Shown here: positions 7,143 through 13,253 of the stretch, in pieces
Layout of the letters: each line of letters begins with the position of its first letter
Position numbering within the stretch: the stretch's first letter is position 1
Assembly (NCBI GenBank): GCA_036510975.1
Contig: DATCCY010000026.1
Span: 1 to 17,699, forward strand
DNA: 17,699 nucleotides
Source: Longivirga sp036510975
GTDB lineage: Bacteria > Actinomycetota > Actinomycetes > S36-B12 > CAIYMF01
Direction of reading: 5' to 3'
Made by a program: the position numbers and the translations under genes
The notes under the pieces: model-generated
Database searches by the model: none
The model's input: only the letters and a program-made list of their open reading frames with translations
Told to the model about the DNA's origin: nothing

Positions 7143-7859
7143 ATGACGGAGCGGCTCGAGCTGCGCGATGCGACCCTGCGCGAGTGGGACGCGACCGTCC
7201 TGCACAGCGACCGCGACACCGGGATCGTGCTGGATCGCAGCGCCTTCTACCCGGGCGGCGGCGGGCAGCCGCCGGACCACGGCGTGCTGCTGTGGGGCGG
7301 TGTGCAGACCCGCATCGTCGGCGCCCTCAAGGGCGACGACGTCCGGCTCGTGGCCCACGACGACGACCCGCTCCCGCCGGTCGGCACGGCCGTCCGCGGC
7401 ACGATTGAGGACGGTCGGCGTACGGCGCTCATGCGCACGCACTCGGGCCTGCACCTGCTCTCGGGCGTGGTGTTCCGCGACTTCGGCGCTCTCGTGACGG
7501 GCGGCAACATGGAGCCGCTCGAGGCGCGGCTGGACGTCAACCTCGACATGGTGCCCGACGGGTTCAAGGAGACGATCGAGGCGGCGTGCAACGTCGAGGT
7601 CGACGCCGACCGCGCGATCGCGGCCTACGAGCTGCCGCGGGACGAGGCGTTCGCCATCCCCGACATCATCCGCACCGCCACGAACCTGCTGCCTCCCACG
7701 ATCGAGATCGTGCGCATCGTCGACATCCGTGGGCTCGACGTGCAGGCCGACGGCGGCACCCACGTGGCGTCGACGCGTCAGGTCGGCCCGCTGCGCGTGG
7801 TGAAGATCGAGAACAAGGGCAAGGGATTCCGGCGGATCCGCATCGCTCTCGAGGCGTGA
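7143..7859 (+). CDS. AlaX-type alanyl-tRNA editing protein
   Basis: A 238-residue free-standing homologue of the AlaRS editing domain, expected to hydrolyse mischarged Ser-tRNA(Ala) or Gly-tRNA(Ala). The N-terminal beta domain has the glycine motif FYPGGGGQPPDHG. The zinc site of the second domain shows THSGLHLL (His100 and His104, the HxxxH motif) and DGGTHVAST (His207). The third-motif cysteine usual in CGGTHV is Asp203 here. The C-terminus ends NKGKGFRRIRI, as in the AlaX-M group. GAGGAGG at 7129-7135 gives a strong ribosome-binding site 7 bases before the ATG. It converges on a GNAT gene with only 14 bases between stops. Confidence 0.93.
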   Translation: MTERLELRDATLREWDATVLHSDRDTGIVLDRSAFYPGGGGQPPDHGVLLWGGVQTRIVGALKGDDVRLVAHDDDPLPPVGTAVRGTIEDGRRTALMRTHSGLHLLSGVVFRDFGALVTGGNMEPLEARLDVNLDMVPDGFKETIEAACNVEVDADRAIAAYELPRDEAFAIPDIIRTATNLLPPTIEIVRIVDIRGLDVQADGGTHVASTRQVGPLRVVKIENKGKGFRRIRIALEA

Positions 7860-7873
7860 CGCGGCCTGCGCCG

Positions 7874-8404
7874 TCAGAGGTCGAGCACGTGGTCGACGAA
7901 GTCGGTGCCGTACCACTCGTCGGTGACGCCGAGCCGCGTCATGCCGAGCCGGTCGCAGACGGCGAGCGAGCGCTCGTTGCCCTCGCGCACGACCGCGTGC
8001 AACCGCGCGAGCCCGGCCGCCCGCGCTCGCGCCACGAGCGCCGAGGCGCCCTCGGTCGCGATGCCGCGTCCCCACGCCGCAGGGTGCAGGTGCCAGCCGA
8101 TCTCGACCGCGTCGGACTCGCTCCCGTCGCTGCGCGGGAGCGTGAGCAGGAGCACCGACCCGCACGGCGAGGGCCTCTGGTCCGCCATCGAGGGCGTCTG
8201 CACCGCCCACACCCCGAGCACGTCGTCGGCCAGGCCGGCCCAGCGCTCGGTGATGCGCCGTGCCGTGGCGACGTCCGGGCAGCGCCGCGGCTGCGCCCCG
8301 AGCCAGGGCCAGACCTCGCCGTGCGAGAGCACGGCGTACGCCGCTTCCGCGTCCGACTCGGCCCAGCCGCGCAGCACGAGGCGCTCGGTCTCGATCCGGT
8401 CCAT
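7874..8404 (-). CDS. GNAT family N-acetyltransferase (RimJ/RimL type)
   Basis: A 176-residue acetyl-CoA-dependent acetyltransferase. It starts MDRIETERLVLRGWAESDAEAAY, the usual opening of the RimJ/RimL-like (Acetyltransf_3) group. It has a central strand VEIGWHLHPAAWGRGIATEGASALVARA, with the acetyl-CoA-binding RGIA loop, and NERSLAVCDRLGM near the C-terminus. The ATG at 8402-8404 is chosen because it begins the conserved domain; an in-frame ATG 42 bases further upstream adds a non-conserved tail. The substrate cannot be told from sequence; relatives act on ribosomal proteins or small molecules. The gene stands alone and converges with alaX. Confidence 0.92.
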   Translation of the reverse strand: MDRIETERLVLRGWAESDAEAAYAVLSHGEVWPWLGAQPRRCPDVATARRITERWAGLADDVLGVWAVQTPSMADQRPSPCGSVLLLTLPRSDGSESDAVEIGWHLHPAAWGRGIATEGASALVARARAAGLARLHAVVREGNERSLAVCDRLGMTRLGVTDEWYGTDFVDHVLDL

Positions 8405-8534
8405 CCCGCGATCATCCCCCGATGGGCACTCGCTCACGGCCGCCACGCCGTCGCCGCGTGGCGCACGGGACGGCAGGGTCAGGTCTGCTGCACTGGAGGC
8501 GCGACGACGAGCTGGAGGGGAGGTGCACCCGACG

Positions 8535-8750
8535 ATGCTGTGCGCCTGGTGCGACGACGAGGCGACCGTCTACCTCGTGTCCGACGTCGACTCCCACCGC
8601 AGCGCCGACGCGGCCTGCGACGAGCACGACGCCATGTGGGGCAAGCTCTACCGGCGTTCCGTGCCGATCCGCCGCTACGCCGTGTTCGACCTGAGGTCCA
8701 CCCCGAGTGTCGACCTCAACCGCGACGCGAGCCGCGGCACGGTCGCCTGA
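8535..8750 (+). CDS. Small putative zinc-binding protein
   Basis: A 71-residue protein with a likely metal site: CAWC (Cys3, Cys6) and CDEH (Cys28, His31), a C-x2-C...C-x2-H pattern. The C-terminal half is basic (KLYRRSVPIRRYAVFDL). There is no signal peptide or membrane helix. The ATG is preceded by the purine-rich GGAGGGGAGG at 8514-8523, 11 bases away; an in-frame GTG at 8523 is a less likely start. It ends 9 bases before the stop of the convergent macrodomain gene. I do not recognise a named family. The Cys/His spacing and codon use favour a real gene over a chance frame. Confidence 0.7.
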   Translation: MLCAWCDDEATVYLVSDVDSHRSADAACDEHDAMWGKLYRRSVPIRRYAVFDLRSTPSVDLNRDASRGTVA

Positions 8751-8759
8751 GCGGCTCGG

Positions 8760-9308
8760 CTACAGCGTCCCGCTGCCTTCGCGCCGGGCACGCGCGTCGG
8801 TGAAGATGTCGCGCATCCGCTCGTCGAGCAGCACGAAGCGCACCTCCTCGAACGCCGTCGGGTGCTCGTCGACGTAGGCCTGGACCGCACCGACCGAGAT
8901 CAGGGCGGCCTCCTCCGGCGGGTAGCCGTAGGCACCGCACGAGATCGCCGGGAACGCGACGGACCGGGCACCGACACCCCACGCGACGTCGAGCGAGGCG
9001 GTGTGGCACCCGGCGAGGAGGCTGGCCTCCATGCCGTGGTGGCGGCCGTGGCGCGGACCGACCGTGTGGATCACCCAGCGGGCCGGCAGTGCGCCGGCGC
9101 TCGTCACCACCGCCTCACCGGTGGGGAGACCGTGCCGCCAGGTCGTACGCCGCAGCTCGATGCACTCCTCGAGGATCACCTCGCCGCCAGCAGCGTGGAT
9201 CGCCCCGTCGAGCCCACCGCCGCCGAGCAGCTCGGAGTTCGCGGCGTTCACGATCGCGTCGACCTCCTGGGTCGTCAGGTCACCCGTCACGACCTCGATC
9301 CGGGTCAT
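8760..9308 (-). CDS. Macrodomain protein, O-acetyl-ADP-ribose deacetylase-like
   Basis: A single macrodomain of 182 residues that binds ADP-ribose and, in the YmdB/MacroD group, hydrolyses O-acetyl-ADP-ribose or mono-ADP-ribosyl-protein bonds. The signature is complete: VTGDLTTQEVDAIVNAANSE (Asn24), the glycine loop with LLGGGGLDGAIH (Asp34), the strand RWVIHTVGP and the phosphate loop AISCGAYGYPPEEAA. The start is the ATG at 9306-9308, with GAGGAGG 8 bases upstream. An in-frame ATG 36 bases earlier is less likely because it would leave that site inside the gene. Neighbours give no clear ADP-ribosyltransferase partner, so a housekeeping or detoxifying role is inferred. Confidence 0.95.
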   Translation of the reverse strand: MTRIEVVTGDLTTQEVDAIVNAANSELLGGGGLDGAIHAAGGEVILEECIELRRTTWRHGLPTGEAVVTSAGALPARWVIHTVGPRHGRHHGMEASLLAGCHTASLDVAWGVGARSVAFPAISCGAYGYPPEEAALISVGAVQAYVDEHPTAFEEVRFVLLDERMRDIFTDARARREGSGTL

Positions 9309-9418
9309 GCGGCGTACCTCCTCGCGCTCGCGGTGCGTGACCATCCTGACGGCACGTGGCGGACCAGGGCCCAGCGGCGCGCCCAGGATTCACCCTCCGG
9401 AACCAGTGCCGCCCCGGT

Positions 9419-10219
9419 TCAGTCACGCGGAGCGACGACCGTCCAGGGCACGGTCAGCTCACCGAGGCGCCAGCGCGAGGGTCCGTCGAGGACCTCGACA
9501 CCGCTGTCGCGCGCCGCGGCCACCGCCGCGATCCAGCGCTGGCGGGCGCCGAACGCCTGATGCGGAGCGGCCGCGGCCCAGCACCGGTCGAGGACCGCCA
9601 GCAGGTCGTGGACGCGTTCACCCGGGACGTTGCGGTGGATGAGCGTCTTGGGCAGGCGCTCGGCGAGGTCGGAGGGCCGGTCCAGCCCGGCGAGCCTCGT
9701 CGAGAGCGTGAGGGAGCGCGGAACGCTCTGTCCCGCTCCGAGCGCCACCCACCAGGCGTGCCGACCGAGCCCGTCGCAGGTGCCCTCGACGAGCAGGCCG
9801 TCGGGGCGAAGCCGCGCGGTCATGGCGCGCCAGGCGGCGAGGACCTCGGACTCGTCGTACTGGCGCAGCACGTTGAAGGCCCGCACCACGACCGCGACGC
9901 GTCCGTCGAGCGGCACCTCGAAGCCACCGCGCCGGAAGCTCAGCGCGGGGTCGGCGTACGGCGCGGCCGCGCGCACGCGCTCCGGGTCGATCTCGATGCC
10001 GACGACCTCGACGTCCGGCCGTACGCCGCGCAGCCGGTCGCGCAGGTCGCGGGGAGTCCAGGCGGCCGCGCCGTAGCCGAGGTCGACGACGACGGGATCT
10101 GGTGCCGCGCGCAGCGCGCGGGCGCACTCGTGCGCGATCCAGCGGTCGACCCGGCGCAGCCGGTTGGGGTGGGTGGTCCCGCGGGTGATCGTGCCGACCG
10201 GACGGGACGACCGGGTCAC
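9419..10219 (-). CDS. Class I SAM-dependent methyltransferase-like protein
   Basis: A 266-residue protein with a Rossmann methyltransferase core. Motif I is PVVVDLGYGAAAWT (Asp46 to Gly50), and motif II has the acidic strand end EVVGIEIDPERV. A motif IV/V-like region includes VAVVVRAFNVLRQYDESEVLAAW and RPDGLLVEGTCDGLG. The substrate is not evident. The GTG start overlaps the stop of the upstream DUF2516 gene by 4 bases (GTGA), so translation is coupled. An open frame extending to 10579 runs through the DUF2516 gene in another frame and is not used. The region 9309-9418, between it and the macrodomain gene, holds no other gene. Confidence 0.85.
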   Translation of the reverse strand: MTRSSRPVGTITRGTTHPNRLRRVDRWIAHECARALRAAPDPVVVDLGYGAAAWTPRDLRDRLRGVRPDVEVVGIEIDPERVRAAAPYADPALSFRRGGFEVPLDGRVAVVVRAFNVLRQYDESEVLAAWRAMTARLRPDGLLVEGTCDGLGRHAWWVALGAGQSVPRSLTLSTRLAGLDRPSDLAERLPKTLIHRNVPGERVHDLLAVLDRCWAAAAPHQAFGARQRWIAAVAAARDSGVEVLDGPSRWRLGELTVPWTVVAPRD

Positions 10220-10512
10220 CAGCGCGAGCCGCGCGAGACCTCGATGACCCGGCGGCGTACGTCGACGAGGTAGACGATCGCGGCGACGATGCCGGCGAGG
10301 CCGAGCAGCGAGAGCGGGCCGAACAGCGCCGGGAAGATCCACTGGCAGGCCACGCCACCGGCGAGGATCGCCAGCCAGATGGGCTTGGTCTGGCGGTCGA
10401 CCGCGGGGAAGGCGTCGGCGCGGCGCGTGGCGGCGTCGATGAGCGCCCACAGCCCCATCGCGATGCAGGCGTACGAGATGACGAGGTAGACGCCGATCGG
10501 AGCTCCCAGCAC
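10216..10512 (-). CDS. DUF2516 family membrane protein
   Basis: A 98-residue integral membrane protein with three predicted helices: about 7-28 (GVYLVISYACIAMGLWALIDA), 44-61 (PIWLAILAGGVACQWIF) and 67-85 (LSLLGLAGIVAAIVYLVDV). The loop RRADAFPAVDRQTKPIW between the first two is the conserved DUF2516 feature. Function is unknown. In M. tuberculosis the family member Rv0476 follows hbhA. Here the dioxygenase gene separates it from the HbhA-like gene. The GTG start at 10510-10512 has no ribosome-binding site. A TATGCT -10 box ends exactly 6 bases upstream, pointing to a leaderless mRNA. Its stop overlaps the methyltransferase start. Confidence 0.9.
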   Translation of the reverse strand: MLGAPIGVYLVISYACIAMGLWALIDAATRRADAFPAVDRQTKPIWLAILAGGVACQWIFPALFGPLSLLGLAGIVAAIVYLVDVRRRVIEVSRGSRW

Positions 10513-10518
10513 GGTGCC

Positions 10519-10524
10519 AGCATA
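10519..10524 (-). promoter_or_regulatory. -10 element for a leaderless DUF2516 transcript
   Basis: The minus strand reads TATGCT-GGCACC-GTG. With 6 bases between the hexamer and the start codon, transcription would begin at the G of GTG. No convincing -35 box is visible. Confidence 0.55.
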
Positions 10525-10566
10525 GGCAACGTCGCCGGTGCGTGCGTGACGCCTTCATGGTCATTA

Positions 10567-10596
10567 GTTGACGTTTCAACCTTTAACGCCTACGGT
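10567..10596 (+). promoter_or_regulatory. Promoter with overlapping palindromic operator for the dioxygenase gene
   Basis: TTGACG (10568-10573) and TACGGT (10591-10596) are spaced by 17 bp, a good sigma70-type promoter. The -35 box lies inside the palindrome GTTGA-CGTT-TCAAC (10567-10580), which resembles binding sites of MarR-family redox repressors such as RosR (core TTGAy...rTCAA). This arrangement suggests repression by blocking the -35 box. No MarR gene lies in the window. Confidence 0.7.
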
Positions 10597-10634
10597 GGCA
10601 CTCGTACCGCCCGACCCACCCGAGGAGCACGTAG

Positions 10635-11495
10635 ATGGCCCTGACCCGCGCAGCTGCCGCGTTCGACGCGTTCGAGCCCGCAGCGCTGGCCGCGACGGCC
10701 GCGCAGCGCACCTGGGCCGCGGGCGACGATCCGCTGCCGTCGATCTACCTGAGCCATGGTGCGCCGCCGCTGTTCGACGACGGCCCCTGGATGGACGAGC
10801 TCCTGGCGTGGTCGACGTCGATGCCGAAGCCCAGCGGCATCGTCATCGTGAGCGCGCACTGGGAGACCGCGCCGATCACGATCACCGCCCCGACCCCGGC
10901 CACGGGGCTGGTCTACGACTTCGGGGGCTTCGACCCGCGCTACTACTCGATGCAGTACCCGACCCCCGACGCCGGCGCGCTCGGCGCCCGTGTGAGCGCC
11001 GAGCTGTCGGCCCTCGGCCCGGTCGTCGACCGCCCGCGCGGCCTCGACCACGGTGCCTGGGTGCCGTTGAAGGTGATGTACCCCGCCGCGGACGTCCCGG
11101 TCGTGCAGGTCAGCCTGCCGACCGACCGGGTCGACTCCCTGCTCGCGCTCGGGCGGCGACTCGGCGCGCTGCGCGCGGAGGGCGTGCTCGTCGTCGGGTC
11201 CGGCTTCATGACCCACGGCCTGCCGTTCATCACGCCGGCGATGGTCGAGGGCAAGGTGCCGGGCTGGTCGCGCGACTTCGACGCGTGGGCCTGGGAGGCC
11301 ATCGCGGCCGGTGACCTCGACACGCTGGCATCCTTCCGCCAGAGCGCGCCGGGGATGCCGTACTCGCACCCGACGGTGGAGCACTTCACGCCGCTGTTCG
11401 TCACGCTCGGCGCGGCGAGCGACCTCTCGTCGGCGCGCAGCGTGATCGAGGGCTCGATGTGGGGGCTCTCGCGCCGCAGCCTCGAGCTCGTCTGA
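10635..11495 (+). CDS. LigB/DODA-type extradiol ring-cleavage dioxygenase
   Basis: A 286-residue class III extradiol dioxygenase of the 4,5-DOPA dioxygenase (YgiD/DODA) group, which opens catechol-type rings with a non-haem metal. Likely metal or active-site histidines are His41 (LSHGAPP), His75 (VSAHWE), His139 (LDHGAWVPL) and His250 (VEHFTPLF). THGLPF and VSLP segments also fit. The real substrate is unknown. The N-terminus is about 33 residues longer than usual, with an Ala-rich stretch; the start is kept because GAGGAG at 10622-10627 is 7 bases upstream. The gene has its own promoter and operator. It lies between the DUF2516 and HbhA-like genes, which are adjacent in mycobacteria, and a dispersed repeat follows its stop. 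Confidence 0.92.
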   Translation: MALTRAAAAFDAFEPAALAATAAQRTWAAGDDPLPSIYLSHGAPPLFDDGPWMDELLAWSTSMPKPSGIVIVSAHWETAPITITAPTPATGLVYDFGGFDPRYYSMQYPTPDAGALGARVSAELSALGPVVDRPRGLDHGAWVPLKVMYPAADVPVVQVSLPTDRVDSLLALGRRLGALRAEGVLVVGSGFMTHGLPFITPAMVEGKVPGWSRDFDAWAWEAIAAGDLDTLASFRQSAPGMPYSHPTVEHFTPLFVTLGAASDLSSARSVIEGSMWGLSRRSLELV

Positions 11496-11515
11496 CCCGA
11501 GGGCACGGCGTACCC

Positions 11516-11622
11516 GATCGCGAGTCGTGGACAGAACAGAGCAAGAAACTGGGGGCTTGATCGTCCCTCAGGGACGATCAAGCCCAGTTTCTGCTTCGCT
11601 TCGGGTGGTCCGTTCTCGTGCA
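11516..11622. repeat. Dispersed palindromic repeat, full copy downstream of the dioxygenase gene
   Basis: The core TTGATCGTCCC-TCA-GGGACGATCAA (11557-11581) is identical to that at 7090-7114. The arms extend with a 2-base bulge (GAAACTGGG...CCCAGTTTC) and then imperfectly to about 50 bases each side. The left flank GATCGCGAGTCGTGGACAG (11516) matches the other copies, and the right flank TCCGTTCTCGTG (about 11609) is its approximate complement. This appears to be the complete element, a long imperfect hairpin of about 107 bases in non-coding DNA. Confidence 0.88.
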
Positions 11623-11649
11623 CGAGACCCCAGCGGTGGTGCGCTGGGG
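11614..11649 (-). terminator. Hairpin terminator of the HbhA-like gene
   Basis: CCCCAGCG (11628-11635) and CGCTGGGG (11642-11649) form a perfect 8-bp stem with a 6-base loop, extendable past one mismatch. It is directly followed, in the minus-strand direction, by the perfect 14-base palindrome TCTCGTGCACGAGA (11614-11627). It lies 34 bases past the HbhA-like stop codon. No U-tract. Confidence 0.65.
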
Positions 11650-11682
11650 CCTCGGCGTTCGTGGTCTTGTCGGTCGTGCGGG

Positions 11683-12579
11683 TCAGAGACCGACGGCCTT
11701 GCGGACGTCGGCGGCGACCTGCTCGGCGCGCTCGCGGATCTCGGTCACGACCGGCGAGACGGTGTCGGTCGCGAACGCGGCGCGGGCGTCGGCCCGGGCC
11801 CGGAGGTCCTCGACGACGGTCTCGACCGCCTGGACGGCCTCGTTCGCCTGGTTGGTGACGGTGGCGACGTAGGGCTTCACGGTCTCGACGACGGTGGCGC
11901 GCCTCCCGTCGGCGGCCTTGCGGCGCTCGGCGGCCTTCTCGGCGAAGGAGTGCAGGTAGGGCGAGACGACGGCGTCGGCGGCCTTGCGACCCTCCGCGGA
12001 CTTCTCCGCGACCATCGCGAACATCGGGCCGACGATCTCCTCGACCTGCTTGCGGCCCCCGGCGCTCATCTCGACGACCGAGGCGACGTACGGCGCCACG
12101 ACGGCGTCGGCGGCCTTGCGGCCCTCGGCGGTCTTCTCCGCGACCATCGCGAACATGGGAGCGACGAACTCCTCGACGGCCTTGCTGGCCACGAGGATCT
12201 CGCCCTCGACCCGGCTCTTCACGGCCGCCGGCTCGGGGAGCTCGGCGAGCAGCGAGCGGACCCGGGTAACCGGGACCTCGAGCAGCTTCGTGCTCTCGGG
12301 GGCCTTGACGGCCTTGGTCGGCTTCGCAGCCTTCGTCGCGGTGGCCTTCGCCGTGGTGGTGGTCTTCTTCGCGGCCCTCTTGGCGGTCGCGGTGCTCGTC
12401 GACGTCGCCTTCGTCGCGGTCTTCTTCGCGGGGGTGGTCGTCTTCGTCGCGGTCTTCTTCGCGGTCGTGGCGGTCTTCTTCGCGGTCGTGGTGGTCTTCT
12501 TCGCGGCCTTCTTCACCGGCGCGACGACAGCCTCGTCGACATCGGGGGTCGCAGGGGTGGGGACAGTGTTCTCGGTCAT
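11683..12579 (-). CDS. HbhA-like lysine-rich amphipathic-helix repeat protein
   Basis: A 298-residue, very biased protein. Residues 22-93 are a Lys/Ala/Thr-rich tail (AAKKTTTTAKKTA-type repeats) like histone H1 or the lysine repeats of mycobacterial heparin-binding haemagglutinin (HbhA), but at the N-terminus rather than the C-terminus. Residues 100-290 are helical. Prolines at 141, 163, 185 and 207 mark exact 22-residue repeats of type P-(M/Y)-(F/V)-A-x-V-x-E-K-(T/S)-A-E-G-R-K, with the next proline at 236. No signal peptide or membrane helix. The ATG overlaps the stop of the upstream XRE gene by 4 bases. M. tuberculosis has the same xre-hbhA pair (Rv0474-Rv0475), which supports HbhA-like. 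Binding to nucleic acid, heparin-like polymers or lipid surfaces is inference. Confidence 0.82.
   Translation of the reverse strand: MTENTVPTPATPDVDEAVVAPVKKAAKKTTTTAKKTATTAKKTATKTTTPAKKTATKATSTSTATAKRAAKKTTTTAKATATKAAKPTKAVKAPESTKLLEVPVTRVRSLLAELPEPAAVKSRVEGEILVASKAVEEFVAPMFAMVAEKTAEGRKAADAVVAPYVASVVEMSAGGRKQVEEIVGPMFAMVAEKSAEGRKAADAVVSPYLHSFAEKAAERRKAADGRRATVVETVKPYVATVTNQANEAVQAVETVVEDLRARADARAAFATDTVSPVVTEIRERAEQVAADVRKAVGL
11875..12159 (-). repeat. 22-residue coding repeats in the HbhA-like gene
   Basis: This stretch codes residues 141-235. Repeat starts are 66 bases apart at four successive prolines. The first and third copies (PMFAMVAEKTAEGRKAADAVV and PMFAMVAEKSAEGRKAADAVV) differ by one residue, suggesting a recent 44-residue duplication. 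Confidence 0.85.
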
Positions 12580-13013
12580 GACTGATCCTTCTTCGGTGAG
12601 CTGGCACCGGCGGAGGTCGTGCCGGTGAGGATGGGTTCCCTGGAGGCGGCTGCCTCGCTGGTCGCGGCCGTCGCGGAGTTCTCGCTCTGGAACGCGGCGT
12701 AGATCTCGAGGAGCGCGTGGCGCTGACGCTGGGTGAGCGTCTCGTCCGCTGCGATCGCCTCGGTGACCGCGACGTCGCCGACGCGGGGCTCGAGGAGACC
12801 GGCCCGCACGTAGAGCGTCTCGGCGGAGATGCGCAGGGCGGAGGCGATCTGGCCGAGGATCTCGGCGCTCGGCTTCTTCAGTCCCCGCTCGACCTGGCTG
12901 AGGTAGGGGTTGGAGACGCCGGCGTTCTTGGCCAGCTGGCGCAGCGACACCTCGGCGGCCTCACGCTGCTCGCGGATGTACTCCCCGAGGCTGCGGACGT
13001 CGATGGTGGCCAT
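12576..13013 (-). CDS. XRE family transcriptional regulator (Rv0474-like)
   Basis: A 145-residue DNA-binding protein with an HTH_3/Cro-CI helix-turn-helix at about 10-65: LGEYIREQREAAEVSLRQLA, then NAGVSNPYLSQVERGLKKPS. The middle part (ETLYVRAGLLEP, then TLTQRQRHALLEIYAAF) is shared with the mycobacterial Rv0474 group. The last 35 residues are Ser/Ala/Thr-rich and probably disordered. The ATG has no clear ribosome-binding site. A promoter with a -10 box ending 6 bases upstream suggests a leaderless mRNA, and the -35 box overlaps a palindrome that may be the protein's own operator. Its stop overlaps the HbhA-like start (ATGA), so it likely controls that gene too. Confidence 0.93.
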   Translation of the reverse strand: MATIDVRSLGEYIREQREAAEVSLRQLAKNAGVSNPYLSQVERGLKKPSAEILGQIASALRISAETLYVRAGLLEPRVGDVAVTEAIAADETLTQRQRHALLEIYAAFQSENSATAATSEAAASREPILTGTTSAGASSPKKDQS

Positions 13014-13019
13014 GCATCC

Positions 13020-13050
13020 AGTGTGACCCCTAGTGCTTGCTAGAGCAAGC
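13020..13050 (-). promoter_or_regulatory. Promoter and palindromic operator of the XRE-hbhA-like operon
   Basis: On the minus strand TTGCTC (13048-13043), a 17-bp spacer and CACACT (13025-13020) form a candidate promoter, with 6 bases to the ATG. The perfect palindrome GCTTGCT-AG-AGCAAGC (13035-13050) covers the -35 box. A further half site GCTTGCT lies at 13100-13106. The layout suits autorepression. Confidence 0.6.
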
Positions 13051-13181
13051 GGTGCGTACGCATTCCGTGCGTGATCCCACTCACTACTGGCTGGTAACTG
13101 CTTGCTGCCATGCGCTACGCAGCGTCTCGGAGCCGCTCGCCCGCGGGCGCCTCACCCCGATGGGACCGTGCAATATCGACG

Positions 13182-13201
13182 ACGTTCGATGTGTTGAACG
13201 T
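13182..13201. promoter_or_regulatory. Inverted repeat upstream of the small ORF
   Basis: ACGTTC (13182-13187) and GAACGT (13196-13201) are separated by 8 bases. It may be an operator in the 240-base gap between the XRE gene and the small ORF at 13254. The outer GTTC-N8-GAAC half sites partly resemble ClgR-type boxes. Weak. Confidence 0.3.
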
Positions 13202-13253
13202 GGCTGAAGCGGTCAGTGACGGACGCCTTTCGATGGGAACACCAGGAGACGAC

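Noticed and set aside
9419..10579. Methyltransferase extended to a 386-residue protein
   Set aside because: The extra N-terminal part is an Arg-rich out-of-frame reading of the DUF2516 gene. The GTGA overlap at 10216-10219 marks the natural start.
12304..12513. Tandem GTCTTCTTCGCGG-type DNA repeats as a non-coding repeat
   Set aside because: They are codon repeats for the Lys/Ala/Thr-rich tail of the HbhA-like protein on the minus strand.
10943..12607. A 554-codon minus-strand frame crossing the dioxygenase, the repeat and the HbhA-like gene
   Set aside because: It is out of frame with the HbhA-like protein and antisense to the dioxygenase, with a low-complexity charged translation and no domain.
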